Positions 8,926-18,278 of a stretch of 59,432 nucleotides of DNA are shown one piece after another. Within the stretch, counting starts at the first letter, position 1; every line of letters starts with the position of its first letter. This DNA comes from Vreelandella titanicae BH1. Lineage in GTDB: Bacteria; Pseudomonadota; Gammaproteobacteria; Pseudomonadales; Halomonadaceae. Made by a program: the position numbers and the translations under genes. The notes beneath the pieces were generated by a model, which was given only the letters and a program-made list of their open reading frames with translations, had not been told where the DNA came from and made no database searches. The stretch covers positions 1-59,432 of the forward strand of contig NZ_AOPO01000022.1 of the NCBI RefSeq assembly GCF_000336575.1. The letters run 5' to 3'.

Positions 8926-11900
8926 ATGACGGTTCCGTTCGTTCATTTACGTTTGCACAGTGAATATTCCCTGGTCGATGGCTTAGTGAAGCTAAAGTCG
9001 CTGGTTAGCACCACGGCTGAACGGGCGATGCCAGCGCTGGCCTTGACCGATGAAACCAACCTGTTCGGCCTGGTGAAGTTCTACAAAGCCGCCCAGGGGG
9101 CGGGGTTGAAGCCGATTATTGGCAGCGACTTATGGCTCCATAATCCCCATGACGAGTCCCACCCTTACCGGCTAACGCTGCTGGCGATGAACGATATTGG
9201 CTATCGCAACCTGACCGAGTTGATCTCGAAAGGTTGGACGCATGGTCAACGGCAGGGGCGCGCCATTCTCGATAAACAGTGGGTGCTGGAGCAGAGCGAA
9301 GGCTTGATTGCGCTTTCCGGCGCGCGGGAGGGTGAGATTGGCCGCCACCTGCTATCTGATCACGAGCAGGATGCACGGGTGCTGCTCGAAGAGTGGCAGG
9401 CGGCCTTTCCCGAGCGCTTTTATCTAGAGTTGATTCGCACCGGGCGCCCGCTGGAAGAGGCCTGCGTTCACGCCAGCGTCAAGCTGGCCATTGAAACAGG
9501 CACGCCAGTGGTGGCGACCAATGACGTGCGCTTTCTTGAGCGCGAAGATTATTGGGCCCACGAGACCCGCGTCTCCATCGGTGAAGGTAAAGCGCTGGAC
9601 GACCCACGCCGCGAACGCCGCTACACTGAAGAGCAGTACTTAAAAAGCCCCGACGAGATGGCGGCGCTGTTTGCCGATATCCCCGAAGCGCTGGAAAACA
9701 GCGTGATGATCGCCGAGCGCTGCAGCGTGGATGTGCGCCTGGGCGAGATTTTCCTGCCCGAGTTCGGCATTCCCGAAGGGATGACCCAGGATGAGTTCTT
9801 CCGCAAAGTATCCCATGACGGTTTAACCGAGCGGTTGGATTTTTTGTTTCCCGCTGAACGCTACCCCCGCGACAGCGAAGAGTACCAGGCGATCGACCAG
9901 CGCTACCGCGACCGGCTGGAGTTCGAGCTCAACGTTATTATCCAGATGGGGTTCCCTGGCTACTTCCTGATCGTGATGGACTTCATCCAGTGGGCCAAGG
10001 ACAACCGCGTACCGGTAGGCCCGGGGCGTGGTTCCGGTGCTGGTTCGCTAGTGGCCTACGCGCAAAAGATCACTGACTTAGACCCGATTGGCTACGACCT
10101 GCTGTTCGAGCGCTTTCTTAACCCCGAACGTGTCTCCATGCCCGACTTTGACGTCGACTTCTGCATGGAAAAACGCGACAAGGTGATCGAGTACGTAGCC
10201 GAGCGCTACGGGCGCAATGCGGTCTCCCAGATTGTTACTTTTGGCACCATGGCGGCGAAGGCCGTGGTGCGCGACGTCGCCCGTGCCCAAGGCCGTCCGT
10301 ACTCGCTGGGGGATAAGCTCTCCAAGCTGATTCCCTTTGAAGTAGGCATGACCCTGGCCAAGGCGATTGAGCAGGAGCCTGCGCTGAAAGAGTTTATCGG
10401 CAACGATGAAGAGGCCGAAGAGATCTGGGAGATGGCGCTCAAGCTTGAGGGCACCACCCGGGGCACCGGCAAGCACGCCGGTGGCGTGGTCATCGCCCCC
10501 ACCAAGCTGACCGATTTCTCTCCGCTGCTCTGCGATGAAGATGGCTCTGGCTTGGTGGTACAGTTCGATAAAAACGATATTGAAGAGGCGGGGCTGGTCA
10601 AGTTCGACTTCCTGGGCCTGCGGACGCTGACGATTATCGACTGGGCACTAGAAATGGTCGACAAGGTGCGCAGCGTTAACGGCCAGGGGCCGCTCAACAT
10701 CGACAGCATCCCGCTGGACGACGCGCCAACCTTCGAGATGCTCAAGCGCGCTGAAACCACGGCGGTCTTCCAGCTCGAATCCCGCGGCATGAAGGAGCTG
10801 ATCAAGCGCCTGCTGCCTGACTCCCTGGACGATATGATCGCCCTGGTGGCACTGTTCCGCCCCGGCCCACTGCAGTCGGGCATGGTCGACGACTTTATCA
10901 ACCGTAAGCACGGCCGGGCCGAAGTCTCTTATCCACACCCGGATTACCAGCACGAGCTGTTGAAACCTGTCTTGGCGCCCACCTACGGCATCATCCTCTA
11001 CCAAGAGCAGGTCATGCAGATCGCTCAGGTAATGGCAGGCTACAGCCTCGGCCAGGCCGATATGCTGCGCCGTGCCATGGGTAAGAAAAAGCCCGAAGAG
11101 ATGGCCAAGCAGCGTGACGGCTTTATGGAGGGGTGTGCCGCCAACGGTATCGATAAAGACCTGGCCGGTAACATCTTTGACCTGGTAGAGAAATTCGCCG
11201 GTTACGGCTTTAACAAGTCTCACTCGGCTGCCTACGCGCTGGTGTCTTACCAAACTGCGTGGCTGAAAGCCCACTATCCGGGGCCCTTTATGGCCGCCGT
11301 TATGTCCACGGAAATGGACAACCTGGATAAAGTGGTGCCGCTGATTGAGGAGTGTCGGAACCTCAAGCTCACCGTAACGCCGCCGAACGTCAACGTCGGT
11401 GGTTACAAGTTCACCGTCGATACCGATGCGCGTGTGGTCTATGGGCTAGGCGCAATTCGCGGCGTGGGCGAAGGGCCCATTGGCGCCATTGTCGAAGCCC
11501 GCGAGGCAGATGGCCCCTTTAAAGATATCTTCGATTTCTGCCGCCGCATTGATCCCAAGCGGATGAATAAGCGCACCCTGGAGGCGCTGATTCGCTCCGG
11601 CGCGCTGGATACCCTAGGCCCCAATCGTGCGGTGCTGTTCGCAGCGATGGAGGACGCGCTAAAAGCCGCTGCCCAAAACCACGCCAATCAGAATCTGGGC
11701 ATGCTGGATATGTTTGGTGATGCGTTCGCCGCGGCCGATGAAAGTGACGGTGACAGCAACGTTTACGCCGAATACATCAACGCCCGTGAGTGGACCGATC
11801 GCGAACGGCTCTCAGGGGAGAAAGATACCCTGGGGCTTTACCTGACAGGGCACCCGATCGACGAGTACGAGCGGGAGCTAAAACGTTTTGTCTCCACGCG

Positions 11901-12438
11901 GATCAGCGATTTAAAACCTTCTCGCGACCCCCAGCGCGTTGCTGGGCTAGTGGTCGGCGTGCGCACCATGAAGTCAAAGCGTGGTGATACCATGGCGTTT
12001 ATCACCCTGGATGACCGCACCGGGCGTATTGAAGCTTCGCTGTTTGGGGAGCTATTCGAGCAACTACGCGGTCAGATTGAGGCTGATCAGGTACTCATCG
12101 TTGAGGGCGAAGTCTCCAGCGACGAATACTCTGGTGGCCTGCGCCTACGCGGTAAAGACGTTACACCAATGGTGACGGCGCGCATTCGCTACGGCCAAGC
12201 CGTGGAACTGGCATTGGACGCGGGGCAGATCAATGGCCGCTTAATTGAAACCCTGCGCGACAGCCTGACGCCGTATCGCGATCAAGAGGGGTTGCCGGTG
12301 CGCCTGCAGTACCGCCACCCAGCGGCAGTGGCTTGGCTGGAACTTGCCGATGAGTGGAAAGTCGCACCGAGCGACGACTTACTGCTGGCGCTGCAGGATG
12401 TCCAGGGTCAGACAGGCGTACAGCTACGCTATCGATAG
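8926..12438 (+). CDS. dnaE: DNA polymerase III alpha subunit
   Basis: Catalytic subunit of the replicative polymerase. The 1170 residues match the DnaE1 type. An N-terminal PHP domain begins FVHLRLHSEYSLVDG. The polymerase core carries PGRGSGAGSL and the catalytic aspartates in PDFDVDF at about residues 406-412. A tandem HhH and OB-fold region follows (about 975-1080, with VAGLVVGVRTMKSKRGDTMAF), then a C-terminal tau-binding part. It follows rnhB by 37 bp, with GAGAG before the ATG. Confidence 0.98.
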   Translation: MTVPFVHLRLHSEYSLVDGLVKLKSLVSTTAERAMPALALTDETNLFGLVKFYKAAQGAGLKPIIGSDLWLHNPHDESHPYRLTLLAMNDIGYRNLTELISKGWTHGQRQGRAILDKQWVLEQSEGLIALSGAREGEIGRHLLSDHEQDARVLLEEWQAAFPERFYLELIRTGRPLEEACVHASVKLAIETGTPVVATNDVRFLEREDYWAHETRVSIGEGKALDDPRRERRYTEEQYLKSPDEMAALFADIPEALENSVMIAERCSVDVRLGEIFLPEFGIPEGMTQDEFFRKVSHDGLTERLDFLFPAERYPRDSEEYQAIDQRYRDRLEFELNVIIQMGFPGYFLIVMDFIQWAKDNRVPVGPGRGSGAGSLVAYAQKITDLDPIGYDLLFERFLNPERVSMPDFDVDFCMEKRDKVIEYVAERYGRNAVSQIVTFGTMAAKAVVRDVARAQGRPYSLGDKLSKLIPFEVGMTLAKAIEQEPALKEFIGNDEEAEEIWEMALKLEGTTRGTGKHAGGVVIAPTKLTDFSPLLCDEDGSGLVVQFDKNDIEEAGLVKFDFLGLRTLTIIDWALEMVDKVRSVNGQGPLNIDSIPLDDAPTFEMLKRAETTAVFQLESRGMKELIKRLLPDSLDDMIALVALFRPGPLQSGMVDDFINRKHGRAEVSYPHPDYQHELLKPVLAPTYGIILYQEQVMQIAQVMAGYSLGQADMLRRAMGKKKPEEMAKQRDGFMEGCAANGIDKDLAGNIFDLVEKFAGYGFNKSHSAAYALVSYQTAWLKAHYPGPFMAAVMSTEMDNLDKVVPLIEECRNLKLTVTPPNVNVGGYKFTVDTDARVVYGLGAIRGVGEGPIGAIVEAREADGPFKDIFDFCRRIDPKRMNKRTLEALIRSGALDTLGPNRAVLFAAMEDALKAAAQNHANQNLGMLDMFGDAFAAADESDGDSNVYAEYINAREWTDRERLSGEKDTLGLYLTGHPIDEYERELKRFVSTRISDLKPSRDPQRVAGLVVGVRTMKSKRGDTMAFITLDDRTGRIEASLFGELFEQLRGQIEADQVLIVEGEVSSDEYSGGLRLRGKDVTPMVTARIRYGQAVELALDAGQINGRLIETLRDSLTPYRDQEGLPVRLQYRHPAAVAWLELADEWKVAPSDDLLLALQDVQGQTGVQLRYR

Positions 12439-12466
12439 CTGACGATACGTCACTAAACTATCGGAA

Positions 12467-12558
12467 GAGGGCAGGTTGAAGCGAGGGTCTTTCGGCCAGG
12501 GATGGCGAAAGTAGCGCCCAAGGATGGGTTCACAGCGCCCTCGCGGAGACCTGCCCTC
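12467..12558. repeat. Structured intergenic element (nested inverted repeats) between dnaE and accA
   Basis: Outer arms GAGGGCAGGT (12467-12476) and ACCTGCCCTC (12549-12558), and inner arms GCGAGGG (12481-12487) and CCCTCGC (12538-12544), are perfect complements. Between them lies a smaller hairpin TTTCG-CCA / TGG-CGAAA (about 12490-12510) and a GC-rich stretch. The whole 92-base block can fold into a branched cruciform-like structure. I believe very similar blocks occur between genes elsewhere in Halomonas genomes, but only one copy is in this window. It ends the dnaE transcript region and precedes the accA promoter. Confidence 0.7.
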
Positions 12559-12592
12559 GTGAGATTGCACTCTGTGCATAAGTGAGCCCACC

Positions 12593-12620
12593 TTGCGTGG
12601 CAGGGTCAGGGTGCGATAAT
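12593..12620 (+). promoter_or_regulatory. Probable accA promoter
   Basis: TTGCGT (12593-12598), a 16-bp spacer and GATAAT (12615-12620), about 50 bp before the accA start. A reasonable but not perfect sigma-70 match, placed just after the structured element that follows dnaE. Confidence 0.5.
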
Positions 12621-12670
12621 ACTTATTTTGATCAGGCTTGTTTTTGACAGGCAGCTTACAGGCAGAGCCG

Positions 12671-13627
12671 ATGAATCCTAATTATCTCGATTTTGAACAG
12701 CCGATTGCCGAACTTCAGGCAAAAATTGAGGAGCTGCGTCTAGTCAGCTCCGATAGCCAAGTCAACCTTTCCGACGAGATCGCTCGGCTGGAAGAGAAGA
12801 GCCGCAAGCTGACGGAATCGATCTTCAAGGATTTGACTCCCTGGCAGGTTTCCCAGCTATCACGGCACCCTCAGCGTCCCTACACGTTGGACTACCTCGA
12901 ACACATCTTCACCGACTTTGACGAGCTGCACGGTGATCGCAACTTCGCCGATGATGCCGCGCTGGTAGGTGGCATTGCGCGGTTGAATGATGCACCAGTG
13001 ATGGTGATTGGCCATCAAAAAGGCCGCGATGTAAAAGAGAAAGTGCGCCGCAACTTCGGTATGCCGCGCCCAGAAGGCTACCGCAAAGCGTGCCGTCTGA
13101 TGGAGATGGCCGAGCGCTTTAAAATGCCGATCCTGACCTTTATCGATACCCCCGGTGCCTATCCCGGTATCGACGCCGAAGAGCGCGGTCAGTCAGAGGC
13201 TATCGCCTATAATCTGGCCGTTATGTCGCGACTGAAAACACCGATTATCTCCACCGTGGTGGGCGAGGGCGGCTCCGGCGGCGCGCTGGCAATTGGCGTC
13301 TGCGACGAACTGCAAATGCTGCAGTATTCGACCTACTCGGTGATCTCACCGGAAGGCTGCGCATCGATCTTATGGAAAAGCGCTGAAAAAGCCTCTGACG
13401 CCGCTCAGGCTATGGGCATTACCGCCGAGCGACTGAAAGAGCTGGGTTTCGTCGATTCGCTGATCAAAGAGCCGCTCGGTGGTTCCCACCGTCACCCGCT
13501 AACCACTGCTGAGCGGGTCAAAGAGGCGCTTACCGCGAGCTTGGGGCGTCTGCAGTCAATGGACACTGACGCGCTGCTGGAGCGTCGCTACAAGCGTTTA
13601 ATGAGCTATGGCGCCCCAGCCGCTTAA
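12671..13627 (+). CDS. accA: Acetyl-CoA carboxylase carboxyltransferase alpha subunit
   Basis: Alpha subunit of the carboxyltransferase that moves CO2 from carboxybiotin to acetyl-CoA, making malonyl-CoA for fatty-acid synthesis. The ATG at 12671 gives MNPNYLDFEQPIAELQAKIE, the family N-terminus, and 318 residues. An upstream TTG at 12638 would add 11 unlike residues. Core motifs include HGDRNFADD, IGHQKGRD, FIDTPGAYPGIDAEERGQ and VGEGGSGGALAIG (oxyanion region). It overlaps tilS by 20 bp. Confidence 0.97.
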   Translation: MNPNYLDFEQPIAELQAKIEELRLVSSDSQVNLSDEIARLEEKSRKLTESIFKDLTPWQVSQLSRHPQRPYTLDYLEHIFTDFDELHGDRNFADDAALVGGIARLNDAPVMVIGHQKGRDVKEKVRRNFGMPRPEGYRKACRLMEMAERFKMPILTFIDTPGAYPGIDAEERGQSEAIAYNLAVMSRLKTPIISTVVGEGGSGGALAIGVCDELQMLQYSTYSVISPEGCASILWKSAEKASDAAQAMGITAERLKELGFVDSLIKEPLGGSHRHPLTTAERVKEALTASLGRLQSMDTDALLERRYKRLMSYGAPAA

Positions 13628-14906
13628 TACGCTGCAACGCTTGCTCAACGACGCCCTGGCGGAAACCCCGCCGGGGCGCTCTATTTGGGTGGCACTCTCA
13701 GGTGGTTTGGACTCCTGCCTGCTGCTCGCGTTAGCCGCACGGGCCTGCGAACAAGCAGACCGCCATTTGCGGGCTATCCATATTAACCACGGCCTACAGG
13801 CAGCAGCGCAGACATTCGAGGCGCGCTGCCGGGATATGTGTGTGCGTTTGAACGTGCCGCTATCAGTGGTCAATGTGACGGTAGATGCACAAGGTGAAGG
13901 CATCGAAGGCGCCGCTCGCAACGCCCGCTATGAGGCTTTTTTGGCCACCATCCCCACTGGCGATACGCTTTGGCTGGCCCAGCACCAGGATGATCAGGCG
14001 GAAACCTTTCTGCTCGCCGCTCTGCGTGGCAGCGGGCTACGCGGCCTGGCTGGTATGCCCTATCGCCGGGAGGTCCAAAGTACCACCTTGGTGCGCCCCT
14101 GGCTCTCCGTGCGCCGAGCTGAACTTGAAGCTGCGGCTGGGCTGCTTCAGTTGCGCTGGTGCGAAGATCCCACCAATCAAGATATTCGCTTTGATCGCAA
14201 CCGCCTGCGCCACCGAATATTGCCTGCATTGCGCGAGCGCTGGCCCACAGCCGTCGCTGCTTTAGCCAATAGCGCAACCAACGCCGGTGACGCAGATGCG
14301 GTGCTTAGCGAGTATTTAGCAGCCGAGCTAAACGAGCTCGTCACCGGAGAAGGGCAGATAGATGCGAGCGCACTTAGTCAGCGCTCCCGTCCCCGCCAGC
14401 GGCTGCTGGTGCGTACTCTTTGCCAACAGCAAGGCTTGCCAACACCGCCCCAGAAGCGTTTAGAGAGCCTGCTGGATCAATTGAATGCCAAGGCGGGTGC
14501 CGCGGTATGCGTTGAGTGGCCGGGTGCTCAGGCGCGCCTATGGCGCCAGCGGCTCTATCTGATGGTGCCTTTTGAAGCGTTATCGTCGTGGGAGGTTAGC
14601 TGGGATGGTCAAACGCCACTGGAAACGCCTATCGGGCCGCTAGGGTGGCAGGTGGCCTCATTACAAGAGCCGTCTCAACCGCTGAGAGCGACCTGGCGAC
14701 AAGGTGGGGAGGTTATTCAACTGCCTAAACGAGGGCGGCGCGACCTAAAGCGGTTGCTACAAGAGGCGGATATGCCGCCCTGGGAGCGCCAGCGGCTGGT
14801 GGTTATCATGCAGGGGGAGGCGTGTATCGGGGTGGTTTGTCCCCCTGCTCAGCTGTTATGGCAGGCAGAGGGCGTTTGCTTTACCCGTCTGACTTCGCCT
14901 GCTTAA
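13608..14906 (+). CDS. tilS: tRNA(Ile)-lysidine synthetase
   Basis: Converts C34 of the CAU-anticodon tRNA-Ile to lysidine using ATP and lysine, so that AUA is read as Ile. 432 residues. The N-terminal PP-loop ATPase motif SGGLDS is at 31-36, followed by HINHGLQ and GHNLDDQAET-like HQDDQAETF. The fold continues with the TilS substrate-binding and C-terminal domains (GGEVIQLPKRGRRDLKRLLQE). The start lies inside accA (20-bp overlap), implying coupled translation. The last 26 bp overlap ppx on the other strand. Confidence 0.94.
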   Translation: MAPQPLNTLQRLLNDALAETPPGRSIWVALSGGLDSCLLLALAARACEQADRHLRAIHINHGLQAAAQTFEARCRDMCVRLNVPLSVVNVTVDAQGEGIEGAARNARYEAFLATIPTGDTLWLAQHQDDQAETFLLAALRGSGLRGLAGMPYRREVQSTTLVRPWLSVRRAELEAAAGLLQLRWCEDPTNQDIRFDRNRLRHRILPALRERWPTAVAALANSATNAGDADAVLSEYLAAELNELVTGEGQIDASALSQRSRPRQRLLVRTLCQQQGLPTPPQKRLESLLDQLNAKAGAAVCVEWPGAQARLWRQRLYLMVPFEALSSWEVSWDGQTPLETPIGPLGWQVASLQEPSQPLRATWRQGGEVIQLPKRGRRDLKRLLQEADMPPWERQRLVVIMQGEACIGVVCPPAQLLWQAEGVCFTRLTSPA

Positions 14907-16434
14907 CGATCAGCTTAAAACCGGCGGCTTCCATAAACGCCTGCTCCTGTTCCAGGTCGGTACTCAGCAGGGTGGGTTCATCGCTGGCAGGCAGCGTGAT
15001 CGTCAAGCTATCGCTGTCAGCGCTTATTTCCGGTAGCGAGGGCGCGGTTTCCGGGCGGGAATGGTTGAGCAAAACGGCTAAACGCAGCAGTCGGGCGAGC
15101 TTCTGGGTCGTCTCCTGTTGCGCTTCCGGCAGGGCCTGCCACTCCTTGAGCGGAAATTTACGCCGGTGCGCGCGCACTAAAAACGCCAGTTGGCGCTGTT
15201 CAGGGCGTGAAAAACCCGCGAGATCCGAATGCTCCAGCAGGTAGGCGCCGTGGCGATGAAACTGGCTGTGAGAGATCGCCAGGCCGATTTCATGCACGTG
15301 GCTAGCCCACTGCAAATAGCGCCCTTGGTCAAGGTTCAGCGTCCATGCATGGCGTACCTGCTGAAACAGTCGCTCGGCAGTGTCGGCGACGTTAAGCCCT
15401 TGACGGGTATCAACATCGTAAGTGCGCTGTAGCGACTCCAGGCTTTTCGAGCGCGAGTCTTCGGCGGTATTGCGCCCGGCCATATCGTAGAGCACGCCTT
15501 CGCGCAGCGCCCCATCGGCAAAACGCATTTGGGTTAAATCAAAGGCCTCAAAAATCGCCCCGAGAATAGCAATCCCCGCCGGGAAAACTTTGGCACGGTC
15601 AGCCTTGAGGCCCTCCAGCGCGACTTTATCCAGTTGCTTGCACTTCAGCAGCCGTTCGCGCAGCTTCTTTAAACCGGCGCGAGTGATAACACCCTCGTGG
15701 GGCGTATCGCCATAGGCATGCAACACGCTGGCGGCGGCCTTGATCGTGCCGCTGGAGCCGACTGGGTCGTCCCAGCCCAGGCGTTGATAGGGGCGCTGAA
15801 TGTTGGCGAGCTCTGAAAGAGCGGCGAGCTCGGCGCGGCGCATATGTTTTTCGTTCAACTCGCCGTCGGAGAAGAAGCGTCGGGAAAATGTCACGCAGCC
15901 CATGCGCAGGCTCTCCAGCGCTTTGGGCTCAAAAGCTTCACCAATAATGAATTCGGTCGAGCCGCCGCCAATATCGACGATTAATCGGCGGCCATTTTCG
16001 GCCAGCGCGTGGGCGGCGCCTAAATAAATCAGCCGAGCCTCTTCGCGGCCGGCGATAATTTCGATGGCGTGGCCTAACTGTGCTTCGGCGCGCTCGATAA
16101 ATGTTTGGCTATTATCGGCATCGCGTAGCGCGTTAGTGCCGACAATGCGCAAATTGGCGTTGGTGATATCGCTTAAAAACGGCGCGAAGCGGCCCAGGCA
16201 ATCTAGTGCGCGCTGCATTGCCTCTTCGCTGAGCAGGCCATCATCGTCTAGTCCCGCAGCGAGCTGCACCTTTTCGCCCAATCGGGCCACCACCTGGAGG
16301 CGTTCATGCTGGTAATTGGCCACCAGTAGATGAAAGCTGTTGGAACCCAGGTCTATAGCGGCGAAGCGCTGCGGCGCACCGCTGTCTACCTCAGCGGGAG
16401 CGGTGGCAATGGGGAGCGAAATGTCCTTGGGCAT
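14881..16434 (-). CDS. ppx: Exopolyphosphatase (Ppx/GppA family)
   Basis: Releases phosphate from the ends of long-chain polyphosphate; related proteins hydrolyse pppGpp. 517 residues. It has the ASKHA-type nucleotide-binding fold with DLGSNSFHLLVA near the start, GTNALRDA, and VDIGGGSTEFIIG as the second phosphate loop. A C-terminal HD-like helical domain (about 310-517) carries HVHEIGL and RAHRRKF. It converges with tilS, sharing 26 bp at their 3' ends. The ppx-rho neighbourhood resembles that of pseudomonads, but trxA is absent between them. Confidence 0.93.
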   Translation of the reverse strand: MPKDISLPIATAPAEVDSGAPQRFAAIDLGSNSFHLLVANYQHERLQVVARLGEKVQLAAGLDDDGLLSEEAMQRALDCLGRFAPFLSDITNANLRIVGTNALRDADNSQTFIERAEAQLGHAIEIIAGREEARLIYLGAAHALAENGRRLIVDIGGGSTEFIIGEAFEPKALESLRMGCVTFSRRFFSDGELNEKHMRRAELAALSELANIQRPYQRLGWDDPVGSSGTIKAAASVLHAYGDTPHEGVITRAGLKKLRERLLKCKQLDKVALEGLKADRAKVFPAGIAILGAIFEAFDLTQMRFADGALREGVLYDMAGRNTAEDSRSKSLESLQRTYDVDTRQGLNVADTAERLFQQVRHAWTLNLDQGRYLQWASHVHEIGLAISHSQFHRHGAYLLEHSDLAGFSRPEQRQLAFLVRAHRRKFPLKEWQALPEAQQETTQKLARLLRLAVLLNHSRPETAPSLPEISADSDSLTITLPASDEPTLLSTDLEQEQAFMEAAGFKLIVKQAKSDG

Positions 16435-16959
16435 GAGCTTTCCTTCGTGTTGGCTGTGCCAAGGTTGCGGCGACCTTTATCTATTGTCAATTGCTAGACA
16501 CCTAAAGGCTTGCGTTTGTCGCGGCGCTTGACTACCATCGAGCTACTGGCCTGATCTGACCTGGTTAGTTAGCGTGTCCACAAGTACTTCGCAGCTGAGA
16601 TGAGTCGCTGTTTAGATAAATCATCTTGCATGCGTCGTGCAAGTACGGCACCTTGGTCGCCCCAGACGTTATTCACTGTTTATCCCGTTAGCGTCAGCCA
16701 GAATTCCAAGTCGTCAGATAGCCCACTGGTTCAACCACTTTCCTGGGGTAGCCAGATTAAACAAGTGTTAGCACCCTCGAGTTGAGTCTTAATAACAACA
16801 AGCAGCAGCGTTGTTAGTTAAGTCCAACGCCGTTCCTTTCATCTTCGAGCGCGTGCCTTTACCGGGGTCTGAACGCATCACACGGCGTCACTTTCACGCC
16901 TCCTGTCTTATTCCCGGCGCCTGGCGCCCAGCTTCCATGAGCAACTTTCTAACACACCG
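16435..16959 (+). promoter_or_regulatory. Long rho leader / ppx-rho divergent intergenic region
   Basis: 525 bp with no credible gene. The first part should hold the divergent ppx and rho promoters; a weak candidate is TTGACT near 16528. A hairpin lies at 16788-16822 (CTTAA-TAACAAC / GTTGTTA-G-TTAAG, 10-base loop). From about 16822 to 16950 the plus strand is pyrimidine-rich and G-poor in stretches, as in Rho-utilisation sites. Long autoregulated leaders are known for rho in E. coli, so Rho-dependent attenuation of its own gene is a fair inference. No thioredoxin-like reading frame is present. Confidence 0.55.
16788..16822 (+). other. Hairpin in the rho leader
   Basis: CTTAATAACAAC (16788-16799) pairs with GTTGTTA-G-TTAAG (16810-16822) through 12 base pairs with one bulged G; the loop is 10 bases (AAGCAGCAGC). 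AT-rich and without a U-tract, so it is not a classical terminator. Confidence 0.6.
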
Positions 16960-18219
16960 ATGAATCTCACTGAACTCAAGCAAAAAACCGTTCCCGAGCT
17001 CCTCGATATCGCCCGTGAAATGGGTATTGATAACTTGGCCCGTTCGCGCAAGCAGGACATCATTTTCGCCATCCTCAAGAAACACGCCAAAAGTGGCGAG
17101 GATATCTATGGCGACGGTGTGCTGGAAATTCTTCAGGATGGCTTCGGCTTCCTGCGTAGCGCTGACAGCTCCTATCTCGCCGGTCCCGACGATATCTACA
17201 TATCGCCTTCGCAGATCCGCCGTTTCAATCTGCGCAAGGGTGACTCCATTTCCGGCAAAATCCGTCCGCCGAAGGAGGGTGAACGCTACTTCGCCCTGCT
17301 GAAGGTCAGTCAAATCAACTTTGACCGTCCGGAAAATGCCAAGCACAAGATCCTGTTTGAGAACTTAACGCCGCTGTTCCCAGACGATCGCATGCGTATG
17401 GAGATCGGTAACGGCTCCACGGAAGACCTTACCGCGCGGATCATCGATCTAACCGCGCCGATCGGTAAAGGCCAACGTGGTTTGCTGGTATCGCCGCCCA
17501 AGGCGGGTAAAACGCTGATGTTGCAAAACATCGCGACCTCCATCACGCGCAACAACCCAGAGTGTCATCTGATCGTACTGCTGATCGATGAGCGCCCTGA
17601 GGAAGTCACCGAAATGTCGCGCACCGTGCGTGGCGAAGTCGTGGCGTCAACCTTTGATGAGCCGCCAGCGCGTCACGTGCAAGTCGCTGAAATGGTTATC
17701 GAGAAAGCCAAGCGTTTGGTTGAGCACAAGAAAGACGTGGTCATTCTGCTCGACTCGATTACTCGCTTGGCGCGTGCTTACAACACCGTGGTGCCCAGCT
17801 CTGGCAAAGTGCTCACCGGTGGTGTCGATGCCCACGCCCTTGAGAAGCCAAAACGCTTCTTTGGCGCGGCGCGTAATATCGAAGAGGGCGGCAGCCTGAC
17901 GATTATCGCCACGGCGCTGGTCGATACTGGCTCCAAAATGGACGAAGTCATCTTCGAAGAGTTCAAGGGTACCGGTAACATGGAAGCCCACCTGGATCGC
18001 AAGCTGGCTGAGCGTCGTGTATTCCCGGCGATCAATATCCGTCGCAGTGGCACCCGTCGTGAAGACCTGCTGGCTTCTGAGGATGAAATGCAGCGCATGT
18101 GGATTTTGCGCAAGCTGCTCAATCCGATGGAAGACACCGCCGCCACTGAATTCCTGATTGACCGTCTGAAAGATACCAAGACCAATCTTGAGTTCTTTGA
18201 AGCGATGAAGCGCCGCTAG
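16960..18219 (+). CDS. rho: Transcription termination factor Rho
   Basis: Hexameric RNA helicase that ends transcription at C-rich unstructured RNA. 419 residues, the standard short Rho. The N-terminal helical part and cold-shock-like RNA-binding domain (about 50-120, with DGFGFLRS) precede the RecA-type ATPase. The Walker A region is PPKAGKT and the Walker B VVILLDSITRLARAYN, with the Q/R-loop region GGVDAHALEKPKRFFGAARNIE split over two neighbouring segments. It is followed by ubiD after 59 bp. Confidence 0.98.
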   Translation: MNLTELKQKTVPELLDIAREMGIDNLARSRKQDIIFAILKKHAKSGEDIYGDGVLEILQDGFGFLRSADSSYLAGPDDIYISPSQIRRFNLRKGDSISGKIRPPKEGERYFALLKVSQINFDRPENAKHKILFENLTPLFPDDRMRMEIGNGSTEDLTARIIDLTAPIGKGQRGLLVSPPKAGKTLMLQNIATSITRNNPECHLIVLLIDERPEEVTEMSRTVRGEVVASTFDEPPARHVQVAEMVIEKAKRLVEHKKDVVILLDSITRLARAYNTVVPSSGKVLTGGVDAHALEKPKRFFGAARNIEEGGSLTIIATALVDTGSKMDEVIFEEFKGTGNMEAHLDRKLAERRVFPAINIRRSGTRREDLLASEDEMQRMWILRKLLNPMEDTAATEFLIDRLKDTKTNLEFFEAMKRR

Positions 18220-18237
18220 CTTGTGGTGTAAAAAAGA

Positions 18238-18255
18238 GCGCCGCTAACGCGGCGC
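18238..18255. other. Hairpin between rho and ubiD
   Basis: GCGCCGC (18238-18244) and GCGGCGC (18249-18255) with a TAAC loop. The A-run at 18230-18235 lies before the stem, so on the minus strand it would look like a terminator (stem then TCTTTTTT), whereas plus-strand transcripts from rho have no U-tract after it. It may set the 3' end of rho mRNA after trimming. Confidence 0.5.
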
Positions 18256-18278
18256 ATTCGCCAGCCAGGGAGCGTGCC

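Noticed and set aside
14822..15244. Plus-strand frame of 140 codons antisense to ppx
   Set aside because: Shadow of ppx: Ser/Arg/Cys-rich and without homology.
16600..16785. 61-codon frame in the rho leader as a leader peptide or thioredoxin remnant
   Set aside because: Translation has no thioredoxin motif, no codon enrichment and no clear ribosome site.
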